A DNA stretch of 64,000 bases from DASXKD01 sp963762735 (GCA_963762735.1 CAVXMG010000029.1:1-64000); one strand, 5' to 3'; positions 8,918 through 18,852 are shown, counted from the stretch's first letter. Translations and numbers: made by a program. The notes: a model not told the origin generated them from the letters alone.

Positions 8918-9760
8918 TTAGGAGAAGTTGGTGGCGTGGTCGGCGGCGAACTGCCCGAAGGAGCGGGCGGGGCGGCCGAGCAGTGACGGGACATCATCGG
9001 TGACCCACTCGGCGTCGCCTTCGGCGCTGAGGCTGAATGCCTGGGCATTCATCTCCGCGATCGCGGCGGGGACGCCGGCGCGGATCATGGCGTCCCTGTT
9101 TTCCTCGAAGGTGAGCTCACGGTAGGTAATGGCCCGGCCGAGCAGTCTGGAGAGCACGGCGGCCACGTCGTAGTTGGAGATCAGTCCGGGACCGGTGAGC
9201 CAATAGGTCTTGCCGGCATGCGCGGCGGGGGAGGCGGCGATCTCGGCGGCTACCGCGGCGACGTCGCGGGCGTCGACCATACCGGTGCGGCCCTTGCCAG
9301 CCGCGGAGCCGAAGCTGCTGGTTGCGGCGATCGCCGGGGCCAGCATCAGGACGTTCTGCATGTACGCGTTGGACCGCAAGAGTGTGTGCGGGATTCCGGA
9401 GGCGGCCAGGCCCGCCTCGATCTCGGCCTGCCAGCGCCGCCGGGCGATGGGCGAGTCGGCCGAGGCCTTGCTGGTTGCCTTGATGACGTGCCCGGCGCCA
9501 GCGCGGGCGGCGCTGCGGATGACGTTCAGCTCCTGGGCAGGCACGGCCGGGCTGACCAACACGACGGCCTCGATGCCCGTCATCGCCTCGTCGAGGCTCG
9601 CGGGCACGTCCAGGTCGCCGACCGCGGCCTCCGCGCCGGCCTCGGCCAGGGTCTTCGCCCTCGCGGGGTCGCGCACCAGCACCCGGACGGGCATGTCCCG
9701 CTGCCTGAGCAGGCGGACCGTTTCAGAGCCGACCTTTCCGGCCGTGGTCACCAGGATCAC
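8918..9760 (-). CDS. NAD(P)-binding NmrA-type oxidoreductase (atypical SDR)
   Basis: 280 residues from the GTG at 9,760, chosen because GGAGGAGG lies a few bases upstream; an in-frame start at 9,796 would lie beyond that site. Rossmann fold: ILVTTAGKVGSETVRLL, then RVLVRDPARAKTLAEAGAEAAVGDLD. This is the NmrA/TMR pattern seen in quinone reductase-like and NAD(P)-sensing proteins. The SDR catalytic Tyr-x3-Lys is not seen, as expected for this subgroup. It is divergent from a broken TetR gene across a palindromic operator, so it was probably the TetR target. The substrate is unknown. Confidence 0.85.
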   Translation of the reverse strand: MILVTTAGKVGSETVRLLRQRDMPVRVLVRDPARAKTLAEAGAEAAVGDLDVPASLDEAMTGIEAVVLVSPAVPAQELNVIRSAARAGAGHVIKATSKASADSPIARRRWQAEIEAGLAASGIPHTLLRSNAYMQNVLMLAPAIAATSSFGSAAGKGRTGMVDARDVAAVAAEIAASPAAHAGKTYWLTGPGLISNYDVAAVLSRLLGRAITYRELTFEENRDAMIRAGVPAAIAEMNAQAFSLSAEGDAEWVTDDVPSLLGRPARSFGQFAADHATNFS

Positions 9761-9818
9761 GGTGAGCCTCCTCCTGCCCGCCAGGTTGGGTTGCACAACT
9801 CACTCTGCCGACTGCAGA

Positions 9819-9836
9819 CTGGGTTGTCAAACCCAG
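9819..9836. promoter_or_regulatory. Perfect inverted repeat, candidate TetR operator
   Basis: CTGGGTT GTCA AACCCAG lies midway between the divergent NmrA-type gene and the TetR remnant. Half-site-like GGGTTG also occurs about 30 bases to the left. Since the neighbouring TetR gene is broken, the site may now lack its repressor. Confidence 0.65.
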
Positions 9837-9855
9837 AAACCTGATAGATTGACCC

Positions 9856-10101
9856 ATGACCAGCGACGCGCGTGACCGGCCCAAGCTGACCCCCCAAGGC
9901 CAGCGCACCCGGACCAGGATCGTCGAGGCGGCTGCCCGGCTGATGCACCCGCGGAGCGTCGCGGGCACCACGCGGCGCCTGAGCCGATTCCGCACCACCA
10001 GCCGGCCGGAAGGGCCGCTGCTAACGGCATCCGAGCACTGGAGGTCACGCTTCACCCGCGGGAGCCGCCAGCGCATCACCGAACGGAATGATCTGCGCTA
10101 A
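9856..10101 (+). pseudogene. TetR family regulator, truncated remnant
   Basis: The first 38 residues match a TetR N-terminus (TPQGQRTRTRIVEAAARLMHPRSVAGTT). The frame then runs into unrelated Arg-rich sequence, and the helix-turn-helix recognition helix and the whole ligand domain are missing. It starts 20 bases from the palindrome shared with the NmrA-type gene. The break removes DNA binding, so the divergent gene is probably derepressed unless another copy exists elsewhere. Confidence 0.65.
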
Positions 10102-10153
10102 CCGCGCGGACCGGTCGCCGATCATCATGCACGAAAATATTCGGCGATCCTGA

Positions 10154-10489
10154 ATGGTCCCGCTTGCGGTGCCGGGCTCCAGCCTCTACGCGTTGCGACA
10201 AGGGGCAACGCCAAAGACTTCCAGGTCGGATCCGCTAGTCCGCGGCGCTGCCCGGATCGTCCGCAGGGTCGCCCGCCGCGCCGACATCGGCAAGCCCGTC
10301 GGGCCGCACACGCTCGGGCACGCGTTCATCACCGCCGTGCTCGATGCTGAGGTGCCGCTCCGCGACGTGCAGGAAGCCGCCTCTTACGCCGATCCCCGCA
10401 CCACGATGAGGTATGACCGTGCGCGTGCCAGCCTGGACCGGCACGCCACCTACATCGTCGCCGCCTACCTCGCCGGTGCCGCCCGGTAA
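10154..10489 (+). pseudogene. Tyrosine recombinase (integrase) C-terminal remnant, inactive
   Basis: Only the last third of a phage/ICE-type integrase remains. The C-terminal catalytic box is readable: PHTLGHAFITAVLDAEVPLRDVQ, then ASYADPRTTMRYDRA. Family consensus is HxLRH; here the catalytic Arg is Gly (residue 55 of this frame). The later His/Trp position is Tyr78, while His52 and the nucleophile Tyr87 remain. Missing N-terminal and core-binding domains plus two lost catalytic residues mean it cannot recombine. It is the only integrase trace between the tRNA-Val repeats and may be what is left of the enzyme that used them. Confidence 0.8.
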
Positions 10490-10759
10490 CAGACGCCACC
10501 CTGTAGACCTCCGCCTGGCCGGACCCCCACCAGCCAGGCGGAGGCCAACCGCCACCGTGCAACGCGGCGGGCGCACATCGCCGCCGAAGTGTTCGGCGCG
10601 GCTTGTGCCTCCTTGGCGGCTGCCAGCCGAGGCACACAGAGCAGGTCGTTCTAGCGCGTGGCGACCGACCCGGTCAAGCTTGATGTAGACGTGATCGCCC
10701 ACCTCCAGGATTCCGGTTGCCCGGGGTATGGGCCTGGCGCTGTCGGCGATCGCCGATGT

Positions 10760-13700
10760 CTATGGGGTGGCCGAGGCCTCGCCGGAGGGGGCGCTGGCTC
10801 CGACTGCGTTGATCGCCTTCACGGTGAAGTAGTACCTGGTGCCGTGGGTGAGCCCGGTCACCGTGTAGCTCCTCGCTGTTGGGGCGAGCGGCGTTGAGTT
10901 CACCGGGGTGGCGGATTCGCCGCCCAGCGCTGTGCCCTTGTAAACGTTGTAGCCGGTGATCGGGCTGCCGCCGTTCCACGGCGGCGCGGCCCAGGCCAGG
11001 GTGGCCTTCAGGGTGCCGGCGGTTGCCTTCAGGTTGCTGGGCGCGCCGGGGAACGTGGTGCCTGCCTCCGGCGTGGCCGCGGTTTCGCTGGACGGCGCTC
11101 CGGTCCCGGCCGCGTTGATCGCCTTGACGGTGAAGTAGTACCGGGTGGCGTTGGTCAGCCCGGGGGCGGTGTAGCTCGTCGCGGTCGCAGCCAGCGGCGT
11201 TGAGTTCACCGGGGTGGCTGACTCGCCGCCGGGCAGTGTCCCCTTGTACACGTTGTAACCGGTGACCGGCTTTCCGCCGGTCGAGGCGGGCTTCGTCCAG
11301 GTCAGCGCCACGGACGCGTTACCCGGGGTGGCCGCCAGGGTTCTTGGCGCGGTGGGTGCGGTCGCCGCGGTCGTCGGTGTGGCGGACCCCTGGTGCGAGG
11401 CGGCGCTCAGCCCGAGGGCGTTGATTGCCTTGACGGTGAAGTAGTACTTCGTGCTGTTGGTGAGCCCGGTGACCGTGTAGGTCGTCGCCGTCCGTGCCAG
11501 CGGCGTGGCGTTGACCGGGGTGCCCGACTCGCCGCCCGACACCGTTCCCTTGTACACGTTGTAGCCGGTGATCGCGCTGCCGCCGTCCTGCTGCGGCGCC
11601 GCCCAGGTCAGCGCAGCCGACCCGTTAGCCGGGTAGGCGGCCACGCTCCCCGGCGGGTACGGCACGCTGGCCGGCGTGGCCGACGCCTCCTTGGACACCG
11701 CGCCGGGCGCCACGGCGTTGGCCGCCCGGACCGTGAAGTAATACTTCGTGCCATTGATCAGGCCGGTGACGGTGTAGCTCCGCGCCGCCGCTCCCAGCGG
11801 CTTCGGGTTGACCGGGACCGCCGATTCGCCTCCGGGCGTTGTGCCCGCATACACGTCGTAGCCGGTGATCGCGCCGCCGCCGTCCGACGACGGCGCTGTC
11901 CACGTCAGACCCGCCGACCGGTTACCGCCGTGAGCGGCCGGGCTGCCCGGCGCGGCAGGGGCGGTCGCCGGGATGGCCGACACTTCCTTCGAGCGGGCGC
12001 CCAGCCCGGCCGGGTTGATCGCCCGTACGACGAAGTAATATTTCGTGCCGTTCTTCAGCCCGCTGACCCGGTAGCCGGTGCTGGTCGCCAGCAGCCGCGA
12101 CGGATTGACCGGCGTGGACGACTCCTGACCTGGCGCCGTCCCCTTGTAGACGTTGAACCCGGTGGGACTGTTGGCGCTGGCCGCGGCGCGGACGCGGCGG
12201 GCATGGGCCGGGGCGTTGAACCCCACCGTGGTGGCCCCATTGGCGACGTTCGTGATCGCCGCCGTCGCCGGCGCGGGCGGCGGTATCGTGACCGCCTGGC
12301 TCAGCGCGTCCGAGGACGACCCGGCGAAGCCGGCATCGCCGCTGTAGATGGCCACGATCGGGTGCGTCGAGGTGCTGGCGTAGGTCTGCGTGCAGGTAGC
12401 GGCGCCGGAGGCGCTCAGCGCCTCGGCCTGGCAGCCGGTGATGGGGAACCCGCCGTCGGTGAAGGACACCGTGCCGCCGTTGTCGGATCGAGGCGACCGT
12501 CGCCGTATAGGTCACCGCCTGCCCGGTGTTCGCGGGGTTCGCCGACGAGGTCAGCGTCGTAGTGGTCGCCGTCAGGGTGCCGACGGACTGGCTCAGCGCC
12601 GCAGAGGCGGAAGGGGCGAAATCGTCCGTCGCGGCGTAGCCGCTGTAGAAGGCCTGGATGGAGTGGGCCCCGCCATTCGGGTAGGTCTGCGCGCAGGTCG
12701 CCTGGTGCGTATTCGTGGTCCCGTTCTCTGTCAGCGGTACCGACTGACAGGCAGCGATCGGGGTTCCGTCGTCGCTGAACGACACGCTGCCGTAGCCGAG
12801 GAAGAACTGGCTGCCGGTGACCGTCGCCGTGTACGTCACCTGGTCACCGGGGTTGGCTGGGTTCGCCGACGACGTCACCGACGTGGACGTCGGGTCGACC
12901 ACCGTCTCCTGCAAGGGGTCCGAAGGACTGTTGTTGACGAAGTTGGCGTCGCCAGAGTAGAAGGCCTGCATTTGGCTCTGCACCCGCGGGATGCTGAACG
13001 AGGTCACGCAGGTCGCCTGGCCCGCCGCGTTCAGCGGCACCGACGTGCAGCCGGCGCTGGAGTCCTCGAGAGCCTGGAAGTTGACGGTGCCGCCGCCGTC
13101 GGTCGGGGTGACTGTCGCGGTGAATGTCACCTGCTGGCCGGTCGACACCGTGAGCGCCGACGAGGTCAGTGCTACCGTCGTCGCCTGCCGCGCGTTCACG
13201 ACCTGGGTCAGCGCAGGCGAGGCCGAGCCGTTGAAGCTCGTGTCGCCGCTGTAGGTGGCCACGATCGAGTGGTTTCCGCCGAACGTGTAGGTCTGCGCGC
13301 AGGTCGCCTGTCCGCCGGTCAGCGCCAGGGACTGGCAGCCGCCGACCGGGTTGCCGTTGTCGGTGAAGGACACGGTGCCGCCGCCGTCGGTGGGGCTGAC
13401 CGTGGCGGTGTAGGTGACCTGCTGGCTGCCTGCGGACGGGTTGGCCGAGGAAGTCAGGGTGGTCAGCCCGGTGTTGCCGGTGGTGGTGACGATGGTGGTG
13501 GGGCTCCAGCCGAGGAAGGATGAGCCGAAGGAGGGGTTAGTGAACTGCGGGCGCACGTCGATCGCGACCGGCCCCTGCTGGGAGTTGCTGAACGTGAACG
13601 ACGGGGCGGGGCTGACAGCGCTCAGCACCGGGGTGCCGGCCGCCTGCACCCCGGACAGGCCGACGTTGTCGAAGTACCAGCCGTTCGGCTCGCCGCAGCA

Positions 13701-15449
13701 ATCGCCCCATTCCCCGCTGGTGTGGGTAAGGGAGAACCGCAGCTGGATCTGCTGGCCGGCGAACTTGCTGAGCGAGACGGCCTGCGGGCTGAACGAGGTG
13801 TCTTCCTGGGTGCCGGGCGGGGCCTGGGAGAACACTGAGGTCCAGGTGTTCCCGCCGTCGGCGGACACATCCACGCTGGCGACCTCGCTGGGGGTGGCGC
13901 TGAAGCCCAGGTCGAAGAACAGGCTGCCGAAGGTGAGCTGGCTGCTGGCACTGGCCAGCAGCGTCTGGTTCAGCGTCAGCGTCTGCTGCGCAGGCGCCGT
14001 CAGCGGGGTGAAGATGCCCTGGCTGGACAGCCGGAACGCCTGCGCCCCGGTGGGCTCGGCGGTGGACAGCACGCTGTAGGCCGGCGAGACGTTCGCGGTC
14101 CAGTTGGCCAGCCCGTTCTGCGCCGGGTCGTTGACGATGTTCACCGGGCTCAGCGGGGTGGTGCGCCACTGGTAGCCGGTGACCTGCGGGTCGGCCAGCG
14201 CGGTGACGCTGTAGGCCGGGTTGGAGTTCACCGGCGGCTGCGCCGGTCCGGACGGGGCCGCCGCCAGCGTGTGCGCCGGGTCCGAGACGGCCGGGTCGAA
14301 GACGGTGACCGGGTAGCTGAAGTTCTGCGGCGTGCCGTCGACCAGGACGTTGCTGACGTTGACCGTGTACGGCTGATCCGCCGCCGGCTCGGGGTAGGCC
14401 GCCCCGTCCGGGTGGCTGTTCAGCGTCCAGGAAATGTACGGCTCACCGAACTGCCCGCAGTCCGCGGGGTCGGTGGTCGGGTCGAAGCACCTGACCGTGA
14501 CCGGCACCGCGGTCCCGTTCAGCGACACCGACACCGCCGCGTGGCTGAAGTCGGCATTCGGCAGGCTGAACGACCACCGCGGGTACACCAGCTCATAAGG
14601 CACGAACCCGCTGGACGGCCAGGCCACGAAGCCGGACCGCACCGGGGGGCGCTGCGGCAGCGGAGTGGTGAGCACCAATTGCGCCGCGCTGGCCTCGAAG
14701 CCGGGTGTCGCCGGGACCGCCCCGTACCCCATCACGTTGACCGACGGGTCGAGCATGTTCCGCCGGTGGCCCTGGGCCCAGCAGTGAGGGAAGTCGACCG
14801 GGCAGGCCGTCTGCGTGGGATCGACCGTGTCGGCCACCCAGCCATCAACCGTAGGCGCGCCGATGACCCCCTCGAACAGGTTGGAGTGCGACGACCCGGC
14901 GATCGCCTGCGCCGTCCCGCACGCCGTCGCCGGCGCCGGCGGCGGGTTGTGCTGCAGGAAATTGTTCGCGCTCTCCATCAGCGCCGCCGCCTGCGCCTCG
15001 GCGTTGTTCGGATCGGCCGACGTCCCGGCATCCGTGCCGTTGAACGTCACCCCCGGCTCACCGGCCATCGCGCGGAAGAAGTTCACCCGCGACAGCGCCG
15101 CCGCCAGGAACCCAGGCGACACCGAACCCGGATTACACCCCGCGATACTCCCGGTCCAGCCATCAGCCACCCCGTCAGCAGCCTGATACACCTGGTTATA
15201 GAACTGGCGGGCGTCCTCACGGCTGGCCACGTTGACAGTGAACGGCCCAATCGGAGCGGTAGCCGGCGATGACCTCGCCGCCGATGGACGGCTCCGGGCC
15301 GCCGCCGCGGGTACCTGGACCGCCACAACGCCGACAGCGCTGGTCACACCGGCGCACAGGACAGCCATCACCCCAAGTGCCGTACCGGCCCGGCCCCGCC
15401 GCCACCTGGGCATGGTCACGAACGCGCGCCGATACCGCAACCCAGCCAT
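10760..15449 (-). pseudogene. Large secreted CAP / Ig-like / fibronectin type III protein, one frameshift
   Basis: About 1,560 codons broken once. The N-terminus is a basic stretch followed by a hydrophobic export segment (ALGVMAVLCAGVTSAVGVVAVQV). Residues about 70-260 form a CAP/SCP domain (ALSRVNFFRAMAGEPGV, SSHSNLFEG, HCWAQGHRRNMLDP). Then comes a jelly-roll-like region with FDNVGLSGV, about five Ig-like repeats with TYTATVSPTDGGGTVSFTD and ATYSGD, and five fibronectin-III repeats of about 97 residues with GYNVYKGT and TKYYFTVKAINA. At about 12,490 a single extra base in the TYTATVASI-DNGGTVSFT stretch shifts the frame; both sides are well preserved. Likely a secreted or wall-associated adhesin or sugar-binding protein. 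The single indel may be a sequencing error. Confidence 0.8.
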
Positions 15450-15654
15450 GGATCCCCCCGCGCACTCCCCAGGCAGCTGAACCGTGGTGGCCCGCCCGCC
15501 CGCGGCCGCGTCACTAGATGCCTGAGCGTGGCATGTCCCTGGATGACTGTCAACAAATCATCCGTTTGCGGGCATATGCCGTTGTGCAACCAGCCAAGGA
15601 ACCTGGTCACGGCAAAACGGCATACCGACCTGCGCGCCTCTCACCCCGGTGCAT

Positions 15655-15692
15655 CGAGGAGGTCACTGGTTCGATCCCAGTATCGCCCACCA
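15655..15692 (+). repeat. tRNA-Val 3'-end fragment (att-like copy, 38 bases)
   Basis: Identical to 5,297-5,334 of tRNA-Val, from the anticodon stem through CCA. No 5' half is present, so it is not a tRNA gene. The following 30 bases also match the sequence downstream of the copy at 53,486. Confidence 0.9.
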
Positions 15693-15717
15693 GGTAAAAC
15701 CCCAGATCAGAAGCTCC

Positions 15718-15769
15718 ATGGGACACCGATCGAGGATGTCGTCCCGGACTGGGCCGAGCGGGTCGCGGC
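15718..15769 (+). pseudogene. DUF6247 gene tail fragment
   Basis: 52 bases identical to 53,948-53,999, the codons for DGTPIEDVVPDWAERVA in the intact DUF6247 gene. It is joined to the tRNA-Val fragment in the arrangement expected if about 390 bases had been deleted from a copy of the 53.5-54.0 kb locus. Confidence 0.8.
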
Positions 15770-15810
15770 CAGTGCAACCTGCATGGCCTGGCCTGCATGG
15801 CCTGGGATCA

Positions 15811-15975
15811 TCAGGCTCTCGTGCGCTCCAGGACGATCGTCCACGGGCATCTCCATCTCCACCAGCTGACGGCCTGGAAGGCACTGACCACCCGCCATCC
15901 CTCGGCGGCCAGGTTGTTGAGGGCCCGTTCGAGGCTCTCGGGGCTGAATGAGCCGCCGATCACCTTGTACTCCAT
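15811..15975 (-). CDS. DUF4177-like small protein
   Basis: 54 residues. It starts MEYKVIGGSFSPESLERALN, then NLAAEGWRVVSAFQ, and ends WTIVLERTRA. The 'AAEGW' helix turn and the terminal beta strand are the DUF4177 pattern. A GGAAAG ribosome-binding site lies seven bases upstream of the ATG. It sits between the att-like fragment and the protease gene, 35 bases downstream of neither in an obvious operon. Function of the family is unknown. Confidence 0.7.
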   Translation of the reverse strand: MEYKVIGGSFSPESLERALNNLAAEGWRVVSAFQAVSWWRWRCPWTIVLERTRA

Positions 15976-16015
15976 TTTCTTTCCTGTCCTTCCGCTGGGA
16001 TCGGGCGCGCGGGGT

Positions 16016-17386
16016 TCAGCCGGTTCTGGCGAGCTCGGGGACGAACCGGGCGGCGTCGATGGTGCCGACGCCGGTGACGAGGTCGTATCCGGGCCTGGCG
16101 CGGTAGCCCTTGATCGTGATGGTCTTGCCGCCTTGGGTGAAGCTGACCGTGTTGCTGCCCTTGGTGACGTCGACGAGGCCGGGCGCGTGCTCCTGCTCCA
16201 GGCGGTAGAGCGCCGGGTTGATGAACCCGAGCTTCTTATGCGCGTACTGGTCGGCGATGGCGACGATGCCGGCGAACTCCGGTGTCGCGCCGCTGGTGCC
16301 GCCGGTAGGGAACCACTGCCCGGGCGGCCCGGAGTATGACGCGAAGGCGATGACGGCGCCGCTGAGCGAGCCGCTCAGCGCCACGTCCGGGACGCCGCGC
16401 CGGTTCCCGGTCACGCCGCGCACCGGGTCCTGGTAGGCGGGCCGGGGGAAGACTACCGACCGGCCTCCGCCGCCGGCCCACGGCAGCGCGCCGAACAGCT
16501 TCGCTACCGCCGTGTTGCGGCTGTCGTTCCAGGCGGTGTCGGGTGAGGTCCGGTCCCCGGCCGCGTTCAGGTGCAGCCGGGTGCCGCCGACGCCGGTGAC
16601 CAGGGGGTCAGAGGCGGGCCACCAGACGACCGGGTGCAGGTAGGCGGTGCCCGCCGGGGTGGCACCCGCGGCCCCCAGATCGTTGGCGGCGGCCAGCACG
16701 GTGACGTGGTGGCGGCGGGCGTCGCGGTAGGCGTAGCGCAGCCCCCGCAGGGCGGCCCGGCTGGGGAAGTTCTGCTCCGGCAGGCTGAAGCTCTGGCTGA
16801 TCACATCACCAAGGTGGTGCCTGATCACGTAGTGTTCGGCCGCCATGAACTGCGGGAAACCACCGCCCGAGGTCGTCTCGGCGACGGGCGTCTCGGCCAC
16901 CACGATGTCCGCCCCCGGGGCGATCGCGTGGGCCCACTCCACGTCCTCCGTCGTCTCCGCGGCCTTGGCTACCATGGCCGGGTTGTTCGGGTTGAACGGC
17001 GGCACCTTGCCCACCGGCTGCAGCACCCGCAGCGACGGCGGCCCCGGCAAGCCGAAGCCGCGGTCGAAGACCCGCAGGTCATGCCGCAGCGTCGGTGACC
17101 CGAACGGGTCCACGATCACGATCGTGCGGCCCCGGCCATCCAGGCCCCTGGCATACAGCGGCAGCAGGTCATAGGCCCGCTCGACCTGCCGCGGCGAGTA
17201 GCAGGCGATGCCGAGAGCCCTCATGCACTCAGCAGAGGTGGGCGGCCCCGCCGCCCCGCTGAAGCCATGCGCAGCCGGAAAACCGCCCGCGGGCCTGACC
17301 GCCGCATCAGCGCTGCCCGCCGCCGCCCCGGCCGCACTGAACAGCGTGCAGGCTGTGACAGCAAGGACAATTTTCCGAGCACTCAT
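16016..17386 (-). CDS. S53 family (sedolisin) serine peptidase, secreted
   Basis: 456 residues with an N-terminal signal peptide (KIVLAVTACTLFSAAGAAAGSADA). Sedolisins are acid-active endopeptidases with a Ser-Glu-Asp triad. Here Glu144 and Asp148 lie in ETTEDVEWAHAIAPGAD and the nucleophile Ser365 in GGTSGATPE. The C-terminal calcium site is recognisable as DVTKGSN and GYDLVTGVGTID. The usual long pro-domain of pro-kumamolisin is missing or very short; only about 50 residues precede the catalytic domain. GGGAGGT precedes the ATG. Probably secreted for protein scavenging at low pH. Confidence 0.9.
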   Translation of the reverse strand: MSARKIVLAVTACTLFSAAGAAAGSADAAVRPAGGFPAAHGFSGAAGPPTSAECMRALGIACYSPRQVERAYDLLPLYARGLDGRGRTIVIVDPFGSPTLRHDLRVFDRGFGLPGPPSLRVLQPVGKVPPFNPNNPAMVAKAAETTEDVEWAHAIAPGADIVVAETPVAETTSGGGFPQFMAAEHYVIRHHLGDVISQSFSLPEQNFPSRAALRGLRYAYRDARRHHVTVLAAANDLGAAGATPAGTAYLHPVVWWPASDPLVTGVGGTRLHLNAAGDRTSPDTAWNDSRNTAVAKLFGALPWAGGGGRSVVFPRPAYQDPVRGVTGNRRGVPDVALSGSLSGAVIAFASYSGPPGQWFPTGGTSGATPEFAGIVAIADQYAHKKLGFINPALYRLEQEHAPGLVDVTKGSNTVSFTQGGKTITIKGYRARPGYDLVTGVGTIDAARFVPELARTG

Positions 17387-17696
17387 CCAGACCTCCCGAA
17401 GCCAGGGGCCGTGCGGGGCGGATCGGGGACGAGGACCATCGAATGGCGCTCAGGCCGACACCCCCGAGCATTCGCTGAACTGCCGGGGGCCAGAGCAGTA
17501 TTACTGCTAACAGGTTCCCACCCTCGCACGTCATTTCCTAACAGGCAACGTCAGCAGAAACCGGCGCGGCTGGGGCGAGGACTCCATCTATTTCGATCAC
17601 TCGGGGAGTGCCGCGACCCGGATAACCACCGGCACTGCACGGGACGATGGCGTGGCGTGGTCAGCCTCAGATCCGGGCCCGACGGCAAGCGGTCTA

Positions 17697-17710
17697 CCCA
17701 TATGGGGTGA
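17697..17710 (+). promoter_or_regulatory. Recurring motif copy (CCCATATGGGGTGA)
   Basis: One member of the intergenic CCCCATAYGGGTRA family, in the region upstream of the S53 peptidase gene. Confidence 0.4.
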
Positions 17711-17756
17711 TGCTCCCAGCCCGGAGCGGCGATGGACTGTCGGTGTATCCAGCGCG

Positions 17757-17818
17757 GCCGGCTTCAGCGAAGCCATCCCGGTGATCTGCCATCCCCCATA
17801 CGGGTGACCCGGGCAGAC
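17757..17818. repeat. 62-base intergenic repeat, copy 1
   Basis: Starts GCCGGCTTCAGCGAA, includes GTGATCTGCCATCCCCC and ends ACCCGGGCAGACA. It matches 36,018-36,083 with only a few changes and small length differences. It contains a copy of the CCCCATACGGGTRA motif at 17,791-17,808. Confidence 0.8.
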
Positions 17819-17856
17819 ACCTCCCGGCCCATGAACTATCGGCGTAGCGGTGGCGA

Positions 17857-18300
17857 TCAGGGTGGCGTCTTAGGCTCCAACGCACTAGCCGACGCCCGGC
17901 GGATCGTCCCCGCACCGCCGATCAGGGCTCGCCGCCACGGCGCAACGCCCTCGATCTCGGTTTCCAGCGAGAAGCTCAAGAACGTCCTGATCACCACGAT
18001 CAGCCCGAGCACAAGGACATTGTCGAGGGTAGGCGAGACCGCGACGGTGCGTACCAGGTCGGCGGCGACCAGGATCTCCAGCCCCAGCAGCAGGGTCCCG
18101 CCGAATGCCTGGCGCAGTACCAAGTAAGTCTTTGCCGACCAGCCCGACCGCCGCACGGCCACCACCGCCAGCACGAACGACCAGATCACGCCGACCACCA
18201 AGATCGCGGCTCCCAGCGCCTCGAAACCCTGGGCAACGTGATCCATCAGCTCGGTGAACGTCTCAGCCGACGCCTCGGCAGCACCCGCAGCGAAGATCAT
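17857..18300 (-). CDS. DUF1622 family membrane protein
   Basis: 147 residues with three predicted membrane helices: ALGAAILVVGVIWSFVLAVVAV near the start, AFGGTLLLGLEILVAADLVRTV in the middle, and NVLVLGLIVVIRTFLSFSLETEIEG. The acidic end of the last helix, FLSFSLETEIEG, is the hallmark of DUF1622, a small inner-membrane family of unknown function. AGGGGCAC lies just upstream of the ATG. It is alone on its strand, with gaps on both sides, and a motif-bearing region lies downstream. Confidence 0.88.
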   Translation of the reverse strand: MIFAAGAAEASAETFTELMDHVAQGFEALGAAILVVGVIWSFVLAVVAVRRSGWSAKTYLVLRQAFGGTLLLGLEILVAADLVRTVAVSPTLDNVLVLGLIVVIRTFLSFSLETEIEGVAPWRRALIGGAGTIRRASASALEPKTPP

Positions 18301-18395
18301 GTGCCCCTGCCCCGCATGCCATCCCCTCAGCTAGTCCAGCAAGCCAGCAAGTAGTTCTCACCCGCCGCGCAATCCCGGTGCACCTAACGCGCCGG

Positions 18396-18839
18396 TCATG
18401 GGGTGCAGCTGGGCGAGACTTGGGGTGGGTTGAGGCGCTTGCGGTACCACAGGACGTCCGTTCCTGAGGGGAAGTCCTCGACTCGGCCCACCAGTTCGTA
18501 GCCGTTGCGTTCATACAGGGCTCGGGCCTGAAAGGCGTAGGTGAAGTGGACGGTCTGTGCGCACCCGCGCGCCGCTGCCTCGGTTTCGGCGGCAGCGAGA
18601 AGCTGAGTCGCGAGGCCGCGGCCTCGAAGCCCCGGCTCTACCCACAGGCTCTGCAGTTCGCAGCAGTCGCCCCAGGTCCATCCGCTGATACCGGCGACGA
18701 CCCTGCCAGCTTCGCGCACGAAGATCGCCAGGTCGATTTCGTCACCGAGTCCCATGGCGGCGGACGCCTCATGACGGATCTGCATTTCGAGGATTTCGAT
18801 GTCGAGCGGATCCGGATGGTCCTCGACGTGGAACTCCAC
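18396..18839 (-). CDS. GNAT family N-acetyltransferase
   Basis: 147 residues. Acetyl-CoA binding is indicated by LQSLWVEPGLRGRGLATQLLAAAETEA (motif A, pattern R/Q-x-x-G-x-G/A as RGRGLA), followed by ARALYERNGYELVGR (motif B). Starts with GTG at 18,839, 13 bases after the stop of the SnoaL-like gene on the same strand, so the two are probably co-transcribed. The substrate cannot be inferred; small molecules, antibiotics and protein N-termini are all possible. Confidence 0.88.
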   Translation of the reverse strand: MEFHVEDHPDPLDIEILEMQIRHEASAAMGLGDEIDLAIFVREAGRVVAGISGWTWGDCCELQSLWVEPGLRGRGLATQLLAAAETEAAARGCAQTVHFTYAFQARALYERNGYELVGRVEDFPSGTDVLWYRKRLNPPQVSPSCTP

Positions 18840-18852
18840 AGCGACCGGCTCA

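Larger units (their letters stand above)
17387..17856. other. Intergenic region with repeat and motif copies
   Basis: 470 bases without a supported gene. It holds two copies of the recurring CCCCATAYGGGTRA motif (17,697-17,710 and 17,791-17,808) and one copy of a 62-base repeat shared with 36,018-36,083. Confidence 0.6.

Noticed and set aside
10490..10759. Further integrase or excisionase sequence after the integrase remnant
   Set aside because: Translations in all frames show no helix-turn-helix or recombinase motifs.
15655..15692. A second tRNA-Val gene
   Set aside because: Only the 3' half is present; the acceptor and D-arm partners are missing upstream.
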